DNA of 64,000 bases from Sorangium cellulosum (GCF_004135735.1 NZ_CP012670.1:8448501-8512500); one strand, 5' to 3'. Numbered from the stretch's first letter, positions 12,875-21,257 are shown. The notes: a model not told the origin generated them from the letters alone. Translations and numbers: made by a program.

Positions 12875-13597
12875 ATGCACGCGACCGTGGTCATCTTTCC
12901 AGGCTCCAACGCCGACGCCGAAATGATCCATACGCTCCGCGACGTGCTGCAGGTCCGCACCTCCACGGCCTGGCACCGCGACGCCGAGCTCCCCGCAGGC
13001 ACCGACCTCGTCGCGATCCCCGGCGGGTTCTCCTACGGAGATTACCTGCGCTGCGGCGCCATCGCGCGCACGAGCCCCATCGTCCCGGCCATCCGGCGGC
13101 ACGCGGAGCGCGGCGGCCTCGTCCTCGGCGTCTGCAACGGGTTCCAGATCCTCACCGAGGCAGGGCTGCTCCCCGGCGCCCTCACCCGCAACGCGCACCT
13201 CCGCTTCGAGTGCCGCGACATCTTCGTGACGCCGCGCGCGGAAGGGCCGTTCACGAGCGGCCTGCCCCGGGTGCTCCGCCTGCCCATCGCCCACGCGGAG
13301 GGGCGCTACCAGGCCGATCCGGAGACGCTCCGCAGGCTCGTCGCGGACCGCGCCATCGCGCTCCAGTACTGCGACCGCGAGGGGGTGGTCGGCGGCGACG
13401 CGAACCCCAACGGATCGGCGATGGATATCGCCGGCATCTACGGCGGGCCCCGGCGCAACGTGCTCGGGCTGATGCCCCACCCGGAGCGGATGAGCCAGCC
13501 CTTCCAGGGCTGCGCGGACGGGCGCGCGATCTTCGACGCCGTGCTGCGTCACGCGCACGCCGGCCGCTCCGCCTCCGCCGCCGCGAGCGCGCCGTGA
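12875..13597 (+). CDS. purQ: phosphoribosylformylglycinamidine synthase, glutaminase subunit PurQ
   Basis: PurQ releases ammonia from glutamine for conversion of FGAR to FGAM in purine synthesis, working with small-type PurL and PurS. The 240-residue length fits the separate subunit. The class I amidotransferase triad is present: C87 in GVCNGFQ, with H202 and E204 in MPHPER. Early blocks VVIFPGSNAD and IPGGFSYGDYLR are characteristic of the family. purS and purL are not next to it. Its stop overlaps the GTG of the following zinc-ribbon gene, so translation of an unrelated-looking membrane protein is coupled to it. Confidence 0.95.
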   Translation: MHATVVIFPGSNADAEMIHTLRDVLQVRTSTAWHRDAELPAGTDLVAIPGGFSYGDYLRCGAIARTSPIVPAIRRHAERGGLVLGVCNGFQILTEAGLLPGALTRNAHLRFECRDIFVTPRAEGPFTSGLPRVLRLPIAHAEGRYQADPETLRRLVADRAIALQYCDREGVVGGDANPNGSAMDIAGIYGGPRRNVLGLMPHPERMSQPFQGCADGRAIFDAVLRHAHAGRSASAAASAP

Positions 13598-14400
13598 GCC
13601 AGGTCCCGCCCGGCGCCGCCCGCTGCCGCGTGTGCGCCGCGACGCTCGCGCCGGGGAGCGCGAGCTGCCCCCGGTGCGGCGCCGATCAGGGCGGCGAGAC
13701 CTGCCCGCACTGCGACGCCGTGGCCGGCGTCTCCCCGCACCCCGAGCTGCGCTTCCGGTGCGACGTCTGCGGCGGCCCGCGCATCCCGGTCACCGACGCC
13801 CGCATCCGGCGATCCGGCCGCGAGGTGCCGCTGCTCCAGCAGGCGCGCGCCGCGGCCTCCGCGCGCGCCGGCTGGCGCGCCGCCGGCATCGCCGCCGGCG
13901 CGCTGCTCGGCTTCGAGATCTTCCTGTTCGCCCTGCTGCTGCTCATCCTGGGCGCGAAGGTCGGGCTCTTCCTCGCCGGCCTCCTCACCGTGACGCCCGT
14001 CGCCGCTTTCACCGTCTGGGCGGTGCGGCGGGCCAGGGCGCGAGGCCGGGACGTCGCGCCCGCGCTCGACGCCGCCTGGGTCTCGGTCGCGTCCGACGTC
14101 GCCCGCCAGACCGAGCACCCCCTCTCCACGGGCGCCCTCGCCTCGACCCTCCGCATCGCCGAGCCCCAGGCCGAGGAGCTGCTCGCGCTGCTCGAGGTCA
14201 ACGACGTCGTGCGCGCGCCGGGCTCCGCGGGCGAGCTCGGCCGCGCGCCGAAGGTGCGCATCGGCCCGGCCGCGCCCGGGGAGACCTTCGCCGAGGGCGG
14301 CGCGAGCGCCCTCGCCGCCGAGGAGGAGGCCCTCGCCGCCGGGGAGATCGCCGAGCCCTCGCCACAACGGACCGCCCATGTCGACCCCACGAAGCGCTGA
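13594..14400 (+). CDS. zinc-ribbon membrane protein of unknown function
   Basis: A 268-residue protein starting at a GTG that overlaps the purQ stop (GTGA). The N-terminal 70 residues carry four CxxC pairs (CRVCAA, CPRCGA, CPHCDA, CDVCGG), consistent with two zinc ribbons. Next are two adjacent hydrophobic segments (about 100-155: AAGIAAGALLGFEIFLFALLL and VGLFLAGLLTVTPVAAF), then a soluble region with a possible winged-helix-like stretch (LSTGALASTLRIAEPQAEELLALLEVNDVV) and an acidic tail. This looks like a membrane-tethered sensor or adaptor; the function is not known. The 3' end overlaps the next gene by 23 bases. Confidence 0.85.
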   Translation: MSQVPPGAARCRVCAATLAPGSASCPRCGADQGGETCPHCDAVAGVSPHPELRFRCDVCGGPRIPVTDARIRRSGREVPLLQQARAAASARAGWRAAGIAAGALLGFEIFLFALLLLILGAKVGLFLAGLLTVTPVAAFTVWAVRRARARGRDVAPALDAAWVSVASDVARQTEHPLSTGALASTLRIAEPQAEELLALLEVNDVVRAPGSAGELGRAPKVRIGPAAPGETFAEGGASALAAEEEALAAGEIAEPSPQRTAHVDPTKR

Positions 14401-15682
14401 TCCTCCGGGGCCGAAGCCGGGCTCGCCCCGGCAGAAGACGCGCGCGAGCCGCGCCGCGCCGCAGGAGCGCCGCGCCCTGACCCACGTCGGCGGCGCCACG
14501 GTGCTCGAGGGCGACCCGGCCGACGCCGCGCTGCTCGCCCGCGCGCTCGACGTGGCCAGCTCGAGCGAGGCCGAGGAAGCGGCCCGCGCCCACGTGCACG
14601 GGTTCCACAGCTACCCGGCCCGCATGCACCCGGACACGGCGCGCCGGCTCATCGAGGGGCTCTCCAGGCCGGGCGAGCGCGTGCTCGACCCGTTCTGCGG
14701 CAGCGGCACCGTCCTCGTCGAGGCCCGGCTCGCGGGCCGCGCGGCGATCGGCGTCGACGCGAACCCGCTCGCCGTGCGCCTCGCCCGGCTCAAGGCGCAG
14801 GGCAGCACCCCGGGCGAGCGCGAGCGGCTCGTCGCCGCCGCCCGCGAGGTCGCGGCCGCGGCCGACGAGCGCCGCAAGGCGCGCTCCGGCCCGAGCCGCA
14901 GGTACGGCCCCGAGGACGTCGCCCTGTTCGAGCCGCACGTGCTCCTGGAGCTCGACGGGCTCCGCGTCGGCCTCGATCGCCTCGCGGGCGCCGGCGCGGA
15001 CGCGCTGCGCGCGGACCTCGAGCTCGTCCTGTCCGCCATCCTCACGAAGCTCAGCCGCCGCGCCTCCGACACGTCGGAGCACGCGCTGCCGCGGCGCATC
15101 GCCGGCGGCTTCCCGGCGCGGCTCTTCGTCCGCAAGGCCGAGGAGCTCGCGCGGCGCCTCGCCGAGGTCGCCGCGCCGCTCTCGGCGAGCCCGCCCGCGA
15201 TCGTCGAGGAGGGCGACGCGCGCGAGCTGCGCGGCGTCGAGGCCGGCTCGATCGACCTCGCGATCACGTCGCCGCCCTACCCGGGCGTCTACGACTACAT
15301 CGCCCACCACGAGGCGCGGCTCCGGTGGCTCCGGCTCCGGAGCGCCCGCTTCGAGCAGGCCGAGATCGGGGCGCGCCGGCGCCTCGACCCGCTCGGCCCC
15401 GAGGCCGGCCGCGCGCGCTGGCGCGAGGAGCTCGGCGGCGTGCTCACCGCGCTCGCGCGCGTGCTCCGGGGCGGGGCGCCGCTCGTGCTGTTGATCGCCG
15501 ACAGCGTGGTGGCGGGCGCGCCGGTCTACGCGGTCGACGTGGTCCGGGCGGCCGCGGCCGGCGCGCGCTTCTCGGTCCGCGCGGTCGCGTCGCAGCCGCG
15601 CCCCCACTTCCACCGGCCCACCGCCCGCGCCTTCCAGCGCCGCCCGCGCCACGAGCACGCGATCCTGCTGCTCCGCGCCTGA
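14378..15682 (+). CDS. DNA methyltransferase with DPFCGSGT and TSPPYP motifs (N4-cytosine / N6-adenine type)
   Basis: 434 residues with SAM motif I DPFCGSGTVLVEA (about 108-120) ahead of the catalytic motif TSPPYPGVYDY (about 291-301). The order I then IV is the alpha/gamma-like arrangement, and TSPPY favours N4-cytosine or N6-adenine as target. The block FHSYPARMHP before motif I is usual in this group. A TRM11-like RNA methyltransferase is the main alternative. No restriction endonuclease is adjacent, so it would be a solitary enzyme. The start overlaps the upstream gene by 23 bases, which suggests an operon purQ / zinc-ribbon / methyltransferase. Confidence 0.85.
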   Translation: MSTPRSADPPGPKPGSPRQKTRASRAAPQERRALTHVGGATVLEGDPADAALLARALDVASSSEAEEAARAHVHGFHSYPARMHPDTARRLIEGLSRPGERVLDPFCGSGTVLVEARLAGRAAIGVDANPLAVRLARLKAQGSTPGERERLVAAAREVAAAADERRKARSGPSRRYGPEDVALFEPHVLLELDGLRVGLDRLAGAGADALRADLELVLSAILTKLSRRASDTSEHALPRRIAGGFPARLFVRKAEELARRLAEVAAPLSASPPAIVEEGDARELRGVEAGSIDLAITSPPYPGVYDYIAHHEARLRWLRLRSARFEQAEIGARRRLDPLGPEAGRARWREELGGVLTALARVLRGGAPLVLLIADSVVAGAPVYAVDVVRAAAAGARFSVRAVASQPRPHFHRPTARAFQRRPRHEHAILLLRA

Positions 15683-15699
15683 CCCGGGGCCGGCGCCCC

Positions 15700-16992
15700 T
15701 CACGCGAAGACGGGCAGGTCCGGCGGATAGTGCTGCCGGAGGAACGTCGCCCACTGCGGCCGCCGCTCGGCGTGGAACACGTCGCCCGCGAGCATGCTGG
15801 TGATGAGCTTGCGCATGGTGGGCCGCTGGTTCGGCTCGAACAGCGTCTCCCGGAACTGGCCCCGGTAGAAGCCCTGCACCACCCCGAGGAAGAGGTCGAC
15901 CGCGTAACGGAGCTCCGCCTCGTAGCCCGCGAACGCGGCGCGCGAGGTGTCCCCCGCGTCGAGCGCGCGGTGGATGGCCGTGGCCGCGAGATCGGCGCCC
16001 TTGATGGCCAGGTGCGCGCCCGTCGAGAAGAGCGGGTCGAGGAACCCGCCGGCGTCGCCGACGAAGAGCCAGCCGTCGCCCGTGAGCTGATCGATCCGGT
16101 ACGAGAAGTCGGCGAGCGCGCTCACGGGCCTGACCCGCCGCGCGCTCGCGAGGAAGTCCCGCGCCCAGCCGCTCTCGGCGACGGTGCGATCGAACAGCTC
16201 GTCCAGGCCCTCGCCCCTCCGCCGGGTCCGGATCCAGCGCGACGAGACCACCGCGCCGACGCTCGTCAGCTCGCCGCGGAACGGGATGAACCAGAACCAG
16301 CCGTGCTCGAAGAGGACCACCTGGATGTTGCCCTGGTCGATCCCTCCCTCGCGGGGGACGCCCTCGTAGTGGGCGAAGAGCGCGGTCTTGTCGAGCTCGG
16401 AGAGCTGCGCCTTGCGCCGCATCCTCGACGCGAGCAGCGTGTCGCGCCCGGTCGCGTCCACGATCACCGGCGCCCGGAGCTCGACTACGTCGCTCGACGC
16501 CGCGCTCGCCGCCGCGGCCTGCTCCGGCGCGGCATCGGGCGCGCCGCGCGCGCGGGGCCGCGCGCGCACCCCGACCGCGCGGGGGCCCTCGAACATCACC
16601 TCGACGGCCTCCCACGCCTCGCGCACCTCCGCGCCGAGCGCCGCCGCGTGCCGGAGCAGCAGGTGGTCGAACGCGTCGCGCTGGACCTGGTACGCGAACT
16701 CGAACCTCGGCTCGAACGCGTCGGCGAAGCTGTAGGTCCGCGCCCGCCCCGTCGTCGAGCACAGGAAGCGCGCGCCGTATTTCCGGAGGAACCGCGCGTC
16801 GAGCGCCTCGTCCAGCCCGAGCCGCTCGAAGACCTCGCGGGAGCGCGGCAGCAGCGACTCGCCGATGTGAAAGCGCGGGAACGTCTCCCGCTCGAGGACG
16901 AGGGCGCGGCGGCCGAGCCGGGCCAGCGAGGCGGCGAGCGTCGACCCTCCCGGCCCTCCGCCGAGGATGATTGCGTCCCAGCGATCCGTCAT
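15700..16992 (-). CDS. FAD-dependent oxidoreductase with flavin-halogenase signatures
   Basis: A 430-residue flavoprotein. The Rossmann motif GGGPGG is at 11-16 and HIGESLLP at 42-49. A lysine (K71, in RKYGARF) sits where halogenases keep their catalytic lysine, WFWFIP at 232-237 matches the WxWxIP halogenase signature, and GDAGGFLDPLFSTGAHLA is at 312-329. This combination fits the PltA/CmlS-type flavin halogenases, but many relatives are annotated only as geranylgeranyl-reductase-like or tryptophan-halogenase-like oxidoreductases. The substrate is unknown. It is divergent from a 2Fe-2S ferredoxin gene that might supply electrons. An Ala-rich insertion occurs near 150-168. Confidence 0.82.
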   Translation of the reverse strand: MTDRWDAIILGGGPGGSTLAASLARLGRRALVLERETFPRFHIGESLLPRSREVFERLGLDEALDARFLRKYGARFLCSTTGRARTYSFADAFEPRFEFAYQVQRDAFDHLLLRHAAALGAEVREAWEAVEVMFEGPRAVGVRARPRARGAPDAAPEQAAAASAASSDVVELRAPVIVDATGRDTLLASRMRRKAQLSELDKTALFAHYEGVPREGGIDQGNIQVVLFEHGWFWFIPFRGELTSVGAVVSSRWIRTRRRGEGLDELFDRTVAESGWARDFLASARRVRPVSALADFSYRIDQLTGDGWLFVGDAGGFLDPLFSTGAHLAIKGADLAATAIHRALDAGDTSRAAFAGYEAELRYAVDLFLGVVQGFYRGQFRETLFEPNQRPTMRKLITSMLAGDVFHAERRPQWATFLRQHYPPDLPVFA

Positions 16993-17104
16993 GACCACGT
17001 CGTATAGTTCGTGGAGACGGCCGAGAAAATGCGCTCTCCGCGGGCGGGCCCGGGACCTCCGCGCCCCGCCGCGCACGCCCGCGAAGATGCAGGAGAATGC
17101 CGAG

Positions 17105-17449
17105 ATGCCCACCGTCGTGTTCGAGGAAAACGCGCTCGGTCCGACCGTCACCGTCGAGGCCGGGGGCGAGAGGCTCCTCGACGTCTGCGACGACGCGCGC
17201 GCCCCGGTCGCGCTCTCGTGCCGCGCGGCGAGCTGCGCCACCTGCCGCGTCGAGGTCGTCGAAGGAGAGCAGCTCCTCGAGCCGCCCCGCGGCGAGGAGC
17301 GCGAGCTGCTCGAGCGCCTCGGGGCCCCGCCGCGGCATCGCCTCGCGTGCCAGGCGGTGCTCCGCGCCGGCCCTGGGCTGGTCCGGGTGCGCGGCGTCCT
17401 CGACCGCGAGCTGGTCCAGGTGCGCGGCGTCCTCGATCGCGAGCGGTGA
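17105..17449 (+). CDS. 2Fe-2S plant-type ferredoxin
   Basis: 114 residues with the ligand set C39, C44, C47 (CX4CX2C) and C82, as in soluble 2Fe-2S ferredoxins. ATG 17105 was chosen over the in-frame ATG at 17087 because AGGAG lies 9 bases before it. The last 23 residues are a near-perfect duplication of an 11-residue unit (LVRVRGVLDRE), from a 33-base direct repeat (17380-17446), which is unusual for a ferredoxin tail. Its divergent neighbour is the halogenase-like flavoenzyme, so a redox partnership is a reasonable guess but unproven. Confidence 0.88.
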   Translation: MPTVVFEENALGPTVTVEAGGERLLDVCDDARAPVALSCRAASCATCRVEVVEGEQLLEPPRGEERELLERLGAPPRHRLACQAVLRAGPGLVRVRGVLDRELVQVRGVLDRER

Positions 17450-17676
17450 CGTCCTCCCCTGCGCCCGGGGTGCCCCGGCATTGGCCGCCGTGGAGAACGG
17501 TGTTAAGTCACGGCCCGTTCCGAGGCCCGGCTCGCCCGACGAGAGCGAGGAGCGGCGCCCCGCCGGTGCCGCCCGCGCGGTGACGAGGGGGCATCGCTCG
17601 CTGACGAGCCCGCGGCGGGCCGCGGCGGCCCGCCGGGCGAGGGGCGAGAGGCCGCGCACAGCAAGTGGAGGGACAC

Positions 17677-19341
17677 GTGACCAAAGCCAGGAAGCTCCGT
17701 GAGCGGATGGCCCGCCCCGGCCCCATCGTCCTCATCGGCGCGCACAACGGGCTCTCCGCGAAGATCGGGGAGGAGGCCGGGTTCGACGGGCTCTGGGCCT
17801 CCGGGTTCGAGATCTCCGCGAGCTACGCGGTGCCGGACGCGAACATCCTCACGATGGCGGAGAACCTCCAGGCCGCCAGGATGATGAACAACACCTCGCT
17901 CCCCGTCATCGCGGACTGCGACAATGGCTACGGCAACGCCGTCAACGTCGTCCGCTGCGTCGAGGAGTACGAGGCCGCCGGCATCGCCGGTATCTGCATG
18001 GAAGACAACATCTTCCCGAAGCGCTGCAGCTTCTACGCGGGCGTGAAGCGCGAGCTCGCGGACATCGAGGAGCACGCCCTCAAGGTCCGCGCGGCGAAGG
18101 CGACGCAGCGGGACCGCGACTTCGTGGTCATCGCGCGGACCGAGGCGCTCATCGCCGGCTGGGGGATGGAGGAGGCGCTGCGCCGCGGGCGCGCCTACGC
18201 GGACGCGGGCGCCGACCTGGTGCTCATCCACTCGAAGAGCAAGGACCCGGACGAGGTGCTCGCCTTCGCCCGCGCGTGGGATCGCCCGGGCACGCCGCTC
18301 GTCTGCGTGCCGACGATCTACCGCACGACCACCGTCGATACCCTGCACGGGGCCGGCTTCAAGCTGATCATCTTCGCCAACCACGCGATCCGCTCCTCCA
18401 TCAAGGCGATGACGGAGACGCTGACGACGCTCCGGCGCGAGATGTACACCGGCAGCGTCGACGACAAGGTCGTGCCGCTCGATCGCGTCTACCAGCTCGT
18501 GGGCGTCGACAAGATGAAGCGGGACGAGTCGCGCTTCTTGCCGTCCGGCAGCCCGGGGGTCACCGCGGTCATCCTCGCCGCGGGCCAGAGCCAGGGGCTC
18601 CTGCCGCTCACCGAGGAGCTGCCGAAGCCGATGCTCGACCTCAAGGGCAAGAGCATCCTGGAGCGGCAGATCGACGTGCTCAACGCGTGCGGCGTGAAGG
18701 ACGTCGCCGTCGTGCACGGGTACAAGAAGGAGGCGATCAAGCTCCCGAACGCCCGCTACTACGACAACGACGAGTTCGCGACCACGAGCGAGGTCTTCTC
18801 GCTCTTCCGCGCCGCCAAGGAGCTCGGCGGGCCGTTCGTCGCCCTCTACGGCGACATCGTGTTCGAGCGCGGCCACCTCGAGAAGCTGCTCAAGAGCCCG
18901 GCCGACATCTCGGTCGTCGTCGACCGCGCGTACGCCGAGGGCCAGCGGCCCAGGGACGCCCGCGGCGTGCCCGACCTCGTGGTCCTCAAGAACGCGCAGG
19001 AGGCCGGCTACCGCTTCGTGGGCGCCGAGGCGCCGCACCGGGTGGCGCGCATCGGCCGCTCCATCCCGGCGGCCGAGGCGCACGGCGAGTTCGTCGGCAT
19101 GGCCATGTTCACCGCGAAGGGCGCGCGCCTGCTCACCGACTGCTATCACCAGCTCAGGGAGACGCGCGACAGGGGCGGCTTCCACGAGGCCGAGTCGCTC
19201 CGCGGCGCCTCCCTCACCGATCTGCTCCAGGAGCTCATCGACCGCGGCGCGGACGTGCAGGCGATCGACGTCTACAAGGGGTGGCTCGAGATCGACACCT
19301 TCGAGGACTACCGCCGCGCCTGGGCGCTCATCAAGGAGTGA
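17677..19341 (+). CDS. PEP mutase-like domain fused to a nucleotidyltransferase domain
   Basis: A 554-residue fusion. Residues 1-290 belong to the isocitrate-lyase/PEP-mutase superfamily: GLWASGFEISAS, metal-site D80/D82 (ADCDNGYG), and VIARTEALIAGWG...HSKSKDPDE, very like PEP mutases that form the C-P bond. The diagnostic EDKX5NS loop instead reads EDN...CS (N111, C117, S118), so identity as a true mutase is not certain. Residues 290-554 are a sugar-phosphate-type nucleotidyltransferase (VILAAG...PKPMLDLKGKSILERQID). GTG 17677 is preferred because GGAGGG lies just upstream; a GTG at 17665 is the alternative. It heads a tight operon with the decarboxylase subunits and a second nucleotidyltransferase. 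Confidence 0.85.
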   Translation: MTKARKLRERMARPGPIVLIGAHNGLSAKIGEEAGFDGLWASGFEISASYAVPDANILTMAENLQAARMMNNTSLPVIADCDNGYGNAVNVVRCVEEYEAAGIAGICMEDNIFPKRCSFYAGVKRELADIEEHALKVRAAKATQRDRDFVVIARTEALIAGWGMEEALRRGRAYADAGADLVLIHSKSKDPDEVLAFARAWDRPGTPLVCVPTIYRTTTVDTLHGAGFKLIIFANHAIRSSIKAMTETLTTLRREMYTGSVDDKVVPLDRVYQLVGVDKMKRDESRFLPSGSPGVTAVILAAGQSQGLLPLTEELPKPMLDLKGKSILERQIDVLNACGVKDVAVVHGYKKEAIKLPNARYYDNDEFATTSEVFSLFRAAKELGGPFVALYGDIVFERGHLEKLLKSPADISVVVDRAYAEGQRPRDARGVPDLVVLKNAQEAGYRFVGAEAPHRVARIGRSIPAAEAHGEFVGMAMFTAKGARLLTDCYHQLRETRDRGGFHEAESLRGASLTDLLQELIDRGADVQAIDVYKGWLEIDTFEDYRRAWALIKE

Positions 19342-19345
19342 TCCG

Positions 19346-19858
19346 ATGCCTCACGGTTCAGGAAGATCGTACGCGCCGGAGTTCGTCGCCGCGCTCAAGG
19401 AGGCGGGGTTCGACTTCTTCGCCGGCGTGCCCTGCTCGCTCTTGAAGGGCCTGGTCTCGCTGCTCGACGAGGACCGGAGCGCCCACTACATCTCGGCGAC
19501 GCGCGAGGACAGCGCGATCGGGATGGCGTTCGGCGCCTTCCTCGGCGGCAGGCTGCCGATGGTGCTGATGCAGAACTCCGGGCTCGGCGTCTCCGTCAAC
19601 GCGCTGGCGTCGCTGAGCACGATGTACGAGGTGCCCACGCTGCTCGTCATCTCCTGGCGCGGCGAGGGGGGCAACGACGCGCCGGAGCACCTCATGATGG
19701 GGGAGATCATGATCCCCATCCTCGATCTCATGAAGATCCCGCACCGCGTCCTCACCGCGAGCGAGCCGATGGGGCCGCAGGTGCGGTGGGCCAGGGACGT
19801 CATGCTCTCGACCAGCAGGCCGGCGGCGCTCATCGTCCCGGCGGGGGTGCTCGAATGA
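19346..19858 (+). CDS. phosphonopyruvate/sulfopyruvate decarboxylase-like, TPP-binding alpha subunit
   Basis: A 170-residue protein equal to the N-terminal (PYR-like) half of a thiamine-diphosphate decarboxylase. The block FAGVPCSLLKGL and the glutamate in SATREDSAIGMAFGA (E54, the cofactor-activating Glu position) are visible. In phosphonate pathways the enzyme turns phosphonopyruvate into phosphonoacetaldehyde, pulling the unfavourable mutase step forward. Here the enzyme is split into two genes, as in ComD/ComE-type sulfopyruvate decarboxylases. AAGGAG at the end of the upstream gene sits 7 bases before the ATG. The stop overlaps the beta-subunit start. Confidence 0.87.
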   Translation: MPHGSGRSYAPEFVAALKEAGFDFFAGVPCSLLKGLVSLLDEDRSAHYISATREDSAIGMAFGAFLGGRLPMVLMQNSGLGVSVNALASLSTMYEVPTLLVISWRGEGGNDAPEHLMMGEIMIPILDLMKIPHRVLTASEPMGPQVRWARDVMLSTSRPAALIVPAGVLE

Positions 19859-20418
19859 ACAAGCTCGAGGCGCTCAGGGTGTTCACGGCGGCGGTCGGCG
19901 AGGACGACCTCGTGGTCTGCTGCAACGGCATGATCGGCCGCGAGCTCTACACGACGCGGGACCGGCCCTCGAGCTTCTACATGATCGGCTCGATGGGGCT
20001 CGGCCTGTCGATCGGCCTCGGCCTCGCGCTCGCGCAGCCGCGCAAGCGGGTCTTCGTGCTCGACGGCGACGGCAACGTCCTCATGGGCATGAACGCGCTC
20101 GCCAGCGTCGGGAGCGAGCGGCCGGCGAACCTCGTGCACGTGGTGCTCGACAACCGCTCGCACGCCTCGACGGGCGGGCAGCGGACGATCTCGGGCGACG
20201 TGAAGCTCGAGTCGGTGGCCAGCGCGGTCGGCTACCGCGCGACGCACCGCGCCGACTCGGCGGAGTCGCTCGAGGCGTCGCTGCGCGCCGCGCTGGTGCA
20301 GCCGGGCCCGGTGATGGTCCTCGCGGTCGTCGAGGGCGGCACGGTGAAGGGCATCGGCCGCGTCGCCCCCACGCCGCGGGAGCTCGCCGCCCGCTTCGCG
20401 GCCGAGGCGCGCCGATGA
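19855..20418 (+). CDS. phosphonopyruvate/sulfopyruvate decarboxylase-like, TPP-binding beta subunit
   Basis: A 187-residue partner of the preceding subunit. It holds the pyrophosphate/Mg site of TPP enzymes: GDGN at 71-74 followed about 25 residues later by DN at 99-100. The active enzyme would therefore be an alpha/beta heteromer. The ATG at 19855 overlaps the alpha stop (ATGA), and its own stop overlaps the next start (ATGA). Context with the PEP-mutase-like gene favours phosphonopyruvate over sulfopyruvate as the substrate, because no sulfonate (ComA-C-like) genes are present; that is inference. Confidence 0.87.
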   Translation: MNKLEALRVFTAAVGEDDLVVCCNGMIGRELYTTRDRPSSFYMIGSMGLGLSIGLGLALAQPRKRVFVLDGDGNVLMGMNALASVGSERPANLVHVVLDNRSHASTGGQRTISGDVKLESVASAVGYRATHRADSAESLEASLRAALVQPGPVMVLAVVEGGTVKGIGRVAPTPRELAARFAAEARR

Positions 20419-21122
20419 GGGCGATCCTGCTCGCCGCGGGCCGGGGCCGGCGCATCGGCCGGGACGCGCCCAAGTGCCTCATCTCGATCGAGGGCAAGAC
20501 GCTGCTCGAGCGTCACCTCGTGAACCTCACCGAGAGCGGCGTCACCGACCTGACGATCGTCGTCGGCTTCCAGCACGAGATGATCGAGGAGGCGGTCGCG
20601 TCGCTCCGCCCTCCGCTGAACGTCGAGCTCCTCAGGAACCCGCGGTTCGTGCACGGCAGCATCGTCTCGCTGCATGTCGCGGCGGATCGGCTGTCGGAGG
20701 GGGGCCTGTGGATGGACGCCGACGTGCTCTACCCCGCCGCGCTGCTGCGGCGCCTCGTGACCTCCCCCCACGAGAACTGCCTGCTCGTCGACGCGAGCTC
20801 GGAGGAGACCGGCGAGGAGATGATGGTCGGCGTCCGCGCCGGCCGGGTCATGAAGATCGCGCGGCGGGTCGGCAAGGACTGGGAACTCGCCGGCGAGACC
20901 GTGGGCTTCGCCAAGGTCGGCCCGCGCGGGGGCCGCGTGATGCAGCGCCTCCTGGAGGAGGAGGTCTCGGCCGGCCGCCTCGATCAGGAGTACGAGGCCG
21001 CCATGGACCGCGCCTTCCAGGAGGTGCCGTTCGGCGTCGAGCGTGTCGACGACCTCCCGTGGACCGAGATCGACTTCGAGGAAGACGTGGAGAAGGCCCG
21101 CCGCCTGGCGAGCGCTCTCTGA
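20415..21122 (+). CDS. stand-alone sugar-phosphate/choline-phosphate-type nucleotidyltransferase
   Basis: 235 residues with a full NTP-transferase signature LLAAGRGRRIGRDAPKCLISIEGKTLLERHL (shown in part; the conserved G-x-G-x-R and Lys are present), the acidic metal site MDADVLY (about 96-102), and a late D-x-D-F-E-E-D block. Relatives activate choline phosphate or phosphonates as CDP derivatives. In this cluster it may charge a phosphonate head group for the CDP-alcohol phosphotransferase encoded convergently downstream. It is the last gene of the plus-strand operon and is coupled to the decarboxylase beta gene by ATGA. Confidence 0.85.
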   Translation: MRAILLAAGRGRRIGRDAPKCLISIEGKTLLERHLVNLTESGVTDLTIVVGFQHEMIEEAVASLRPPLNVELLRNPRFVHGSIVSLHVAADRLSEGGLWMDADVLYPAALLRRLVTSPHENCLLVDASSEETGEEMMVGVRAGRVMKIARRVGKDWELAGETVGFAKVGPRGGRVMQRLLEEEVSAGRLDQEYEAAMDRAFQEVPFGVERVDDLPWTEIDFEEDVEKARRLASAL

Positions 21123-21149
21123 CCGCTGGCCCCTCGCTCCGCGCGCGGG

Positions 21150-21257
21150 GGGTGGGGCACCTGGGGGGCTCACCTCCGGGGCTTGCGTTCCGGCGAGCCC
21201 CTCTCGTGGCTCGCCTCCACTCCAGCCCCTCCGGTGAGCCCCCCAGGTGCCCCCCCC
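21150..21257. repeat. structured palindromic element, copy 1
   Basis: Perfect 21-bp outer arms 21154-21174 and 21233-21253 enclose a 58-base core: a 17-base linker TCCGGGGCTTGCGTTCC, an 8-bp inner stem (21192-21199 with 21208-21215, 8-base loop), and a second 17-base linker. GGGGCT and AGCCCC in the two linkers can also pair. It lies between two convergent genes, so it may terminate both. It has the same geometry and the same left linker as copy 2 at 22311-22434. Confidence 0.88.

Noticed and set aside
17677..19341. frameshifted or two separate genes for mutase and nucleotidyltransferase
   Set aside because: One frame is open through both domains without a stop, and the linker is short and well formed.
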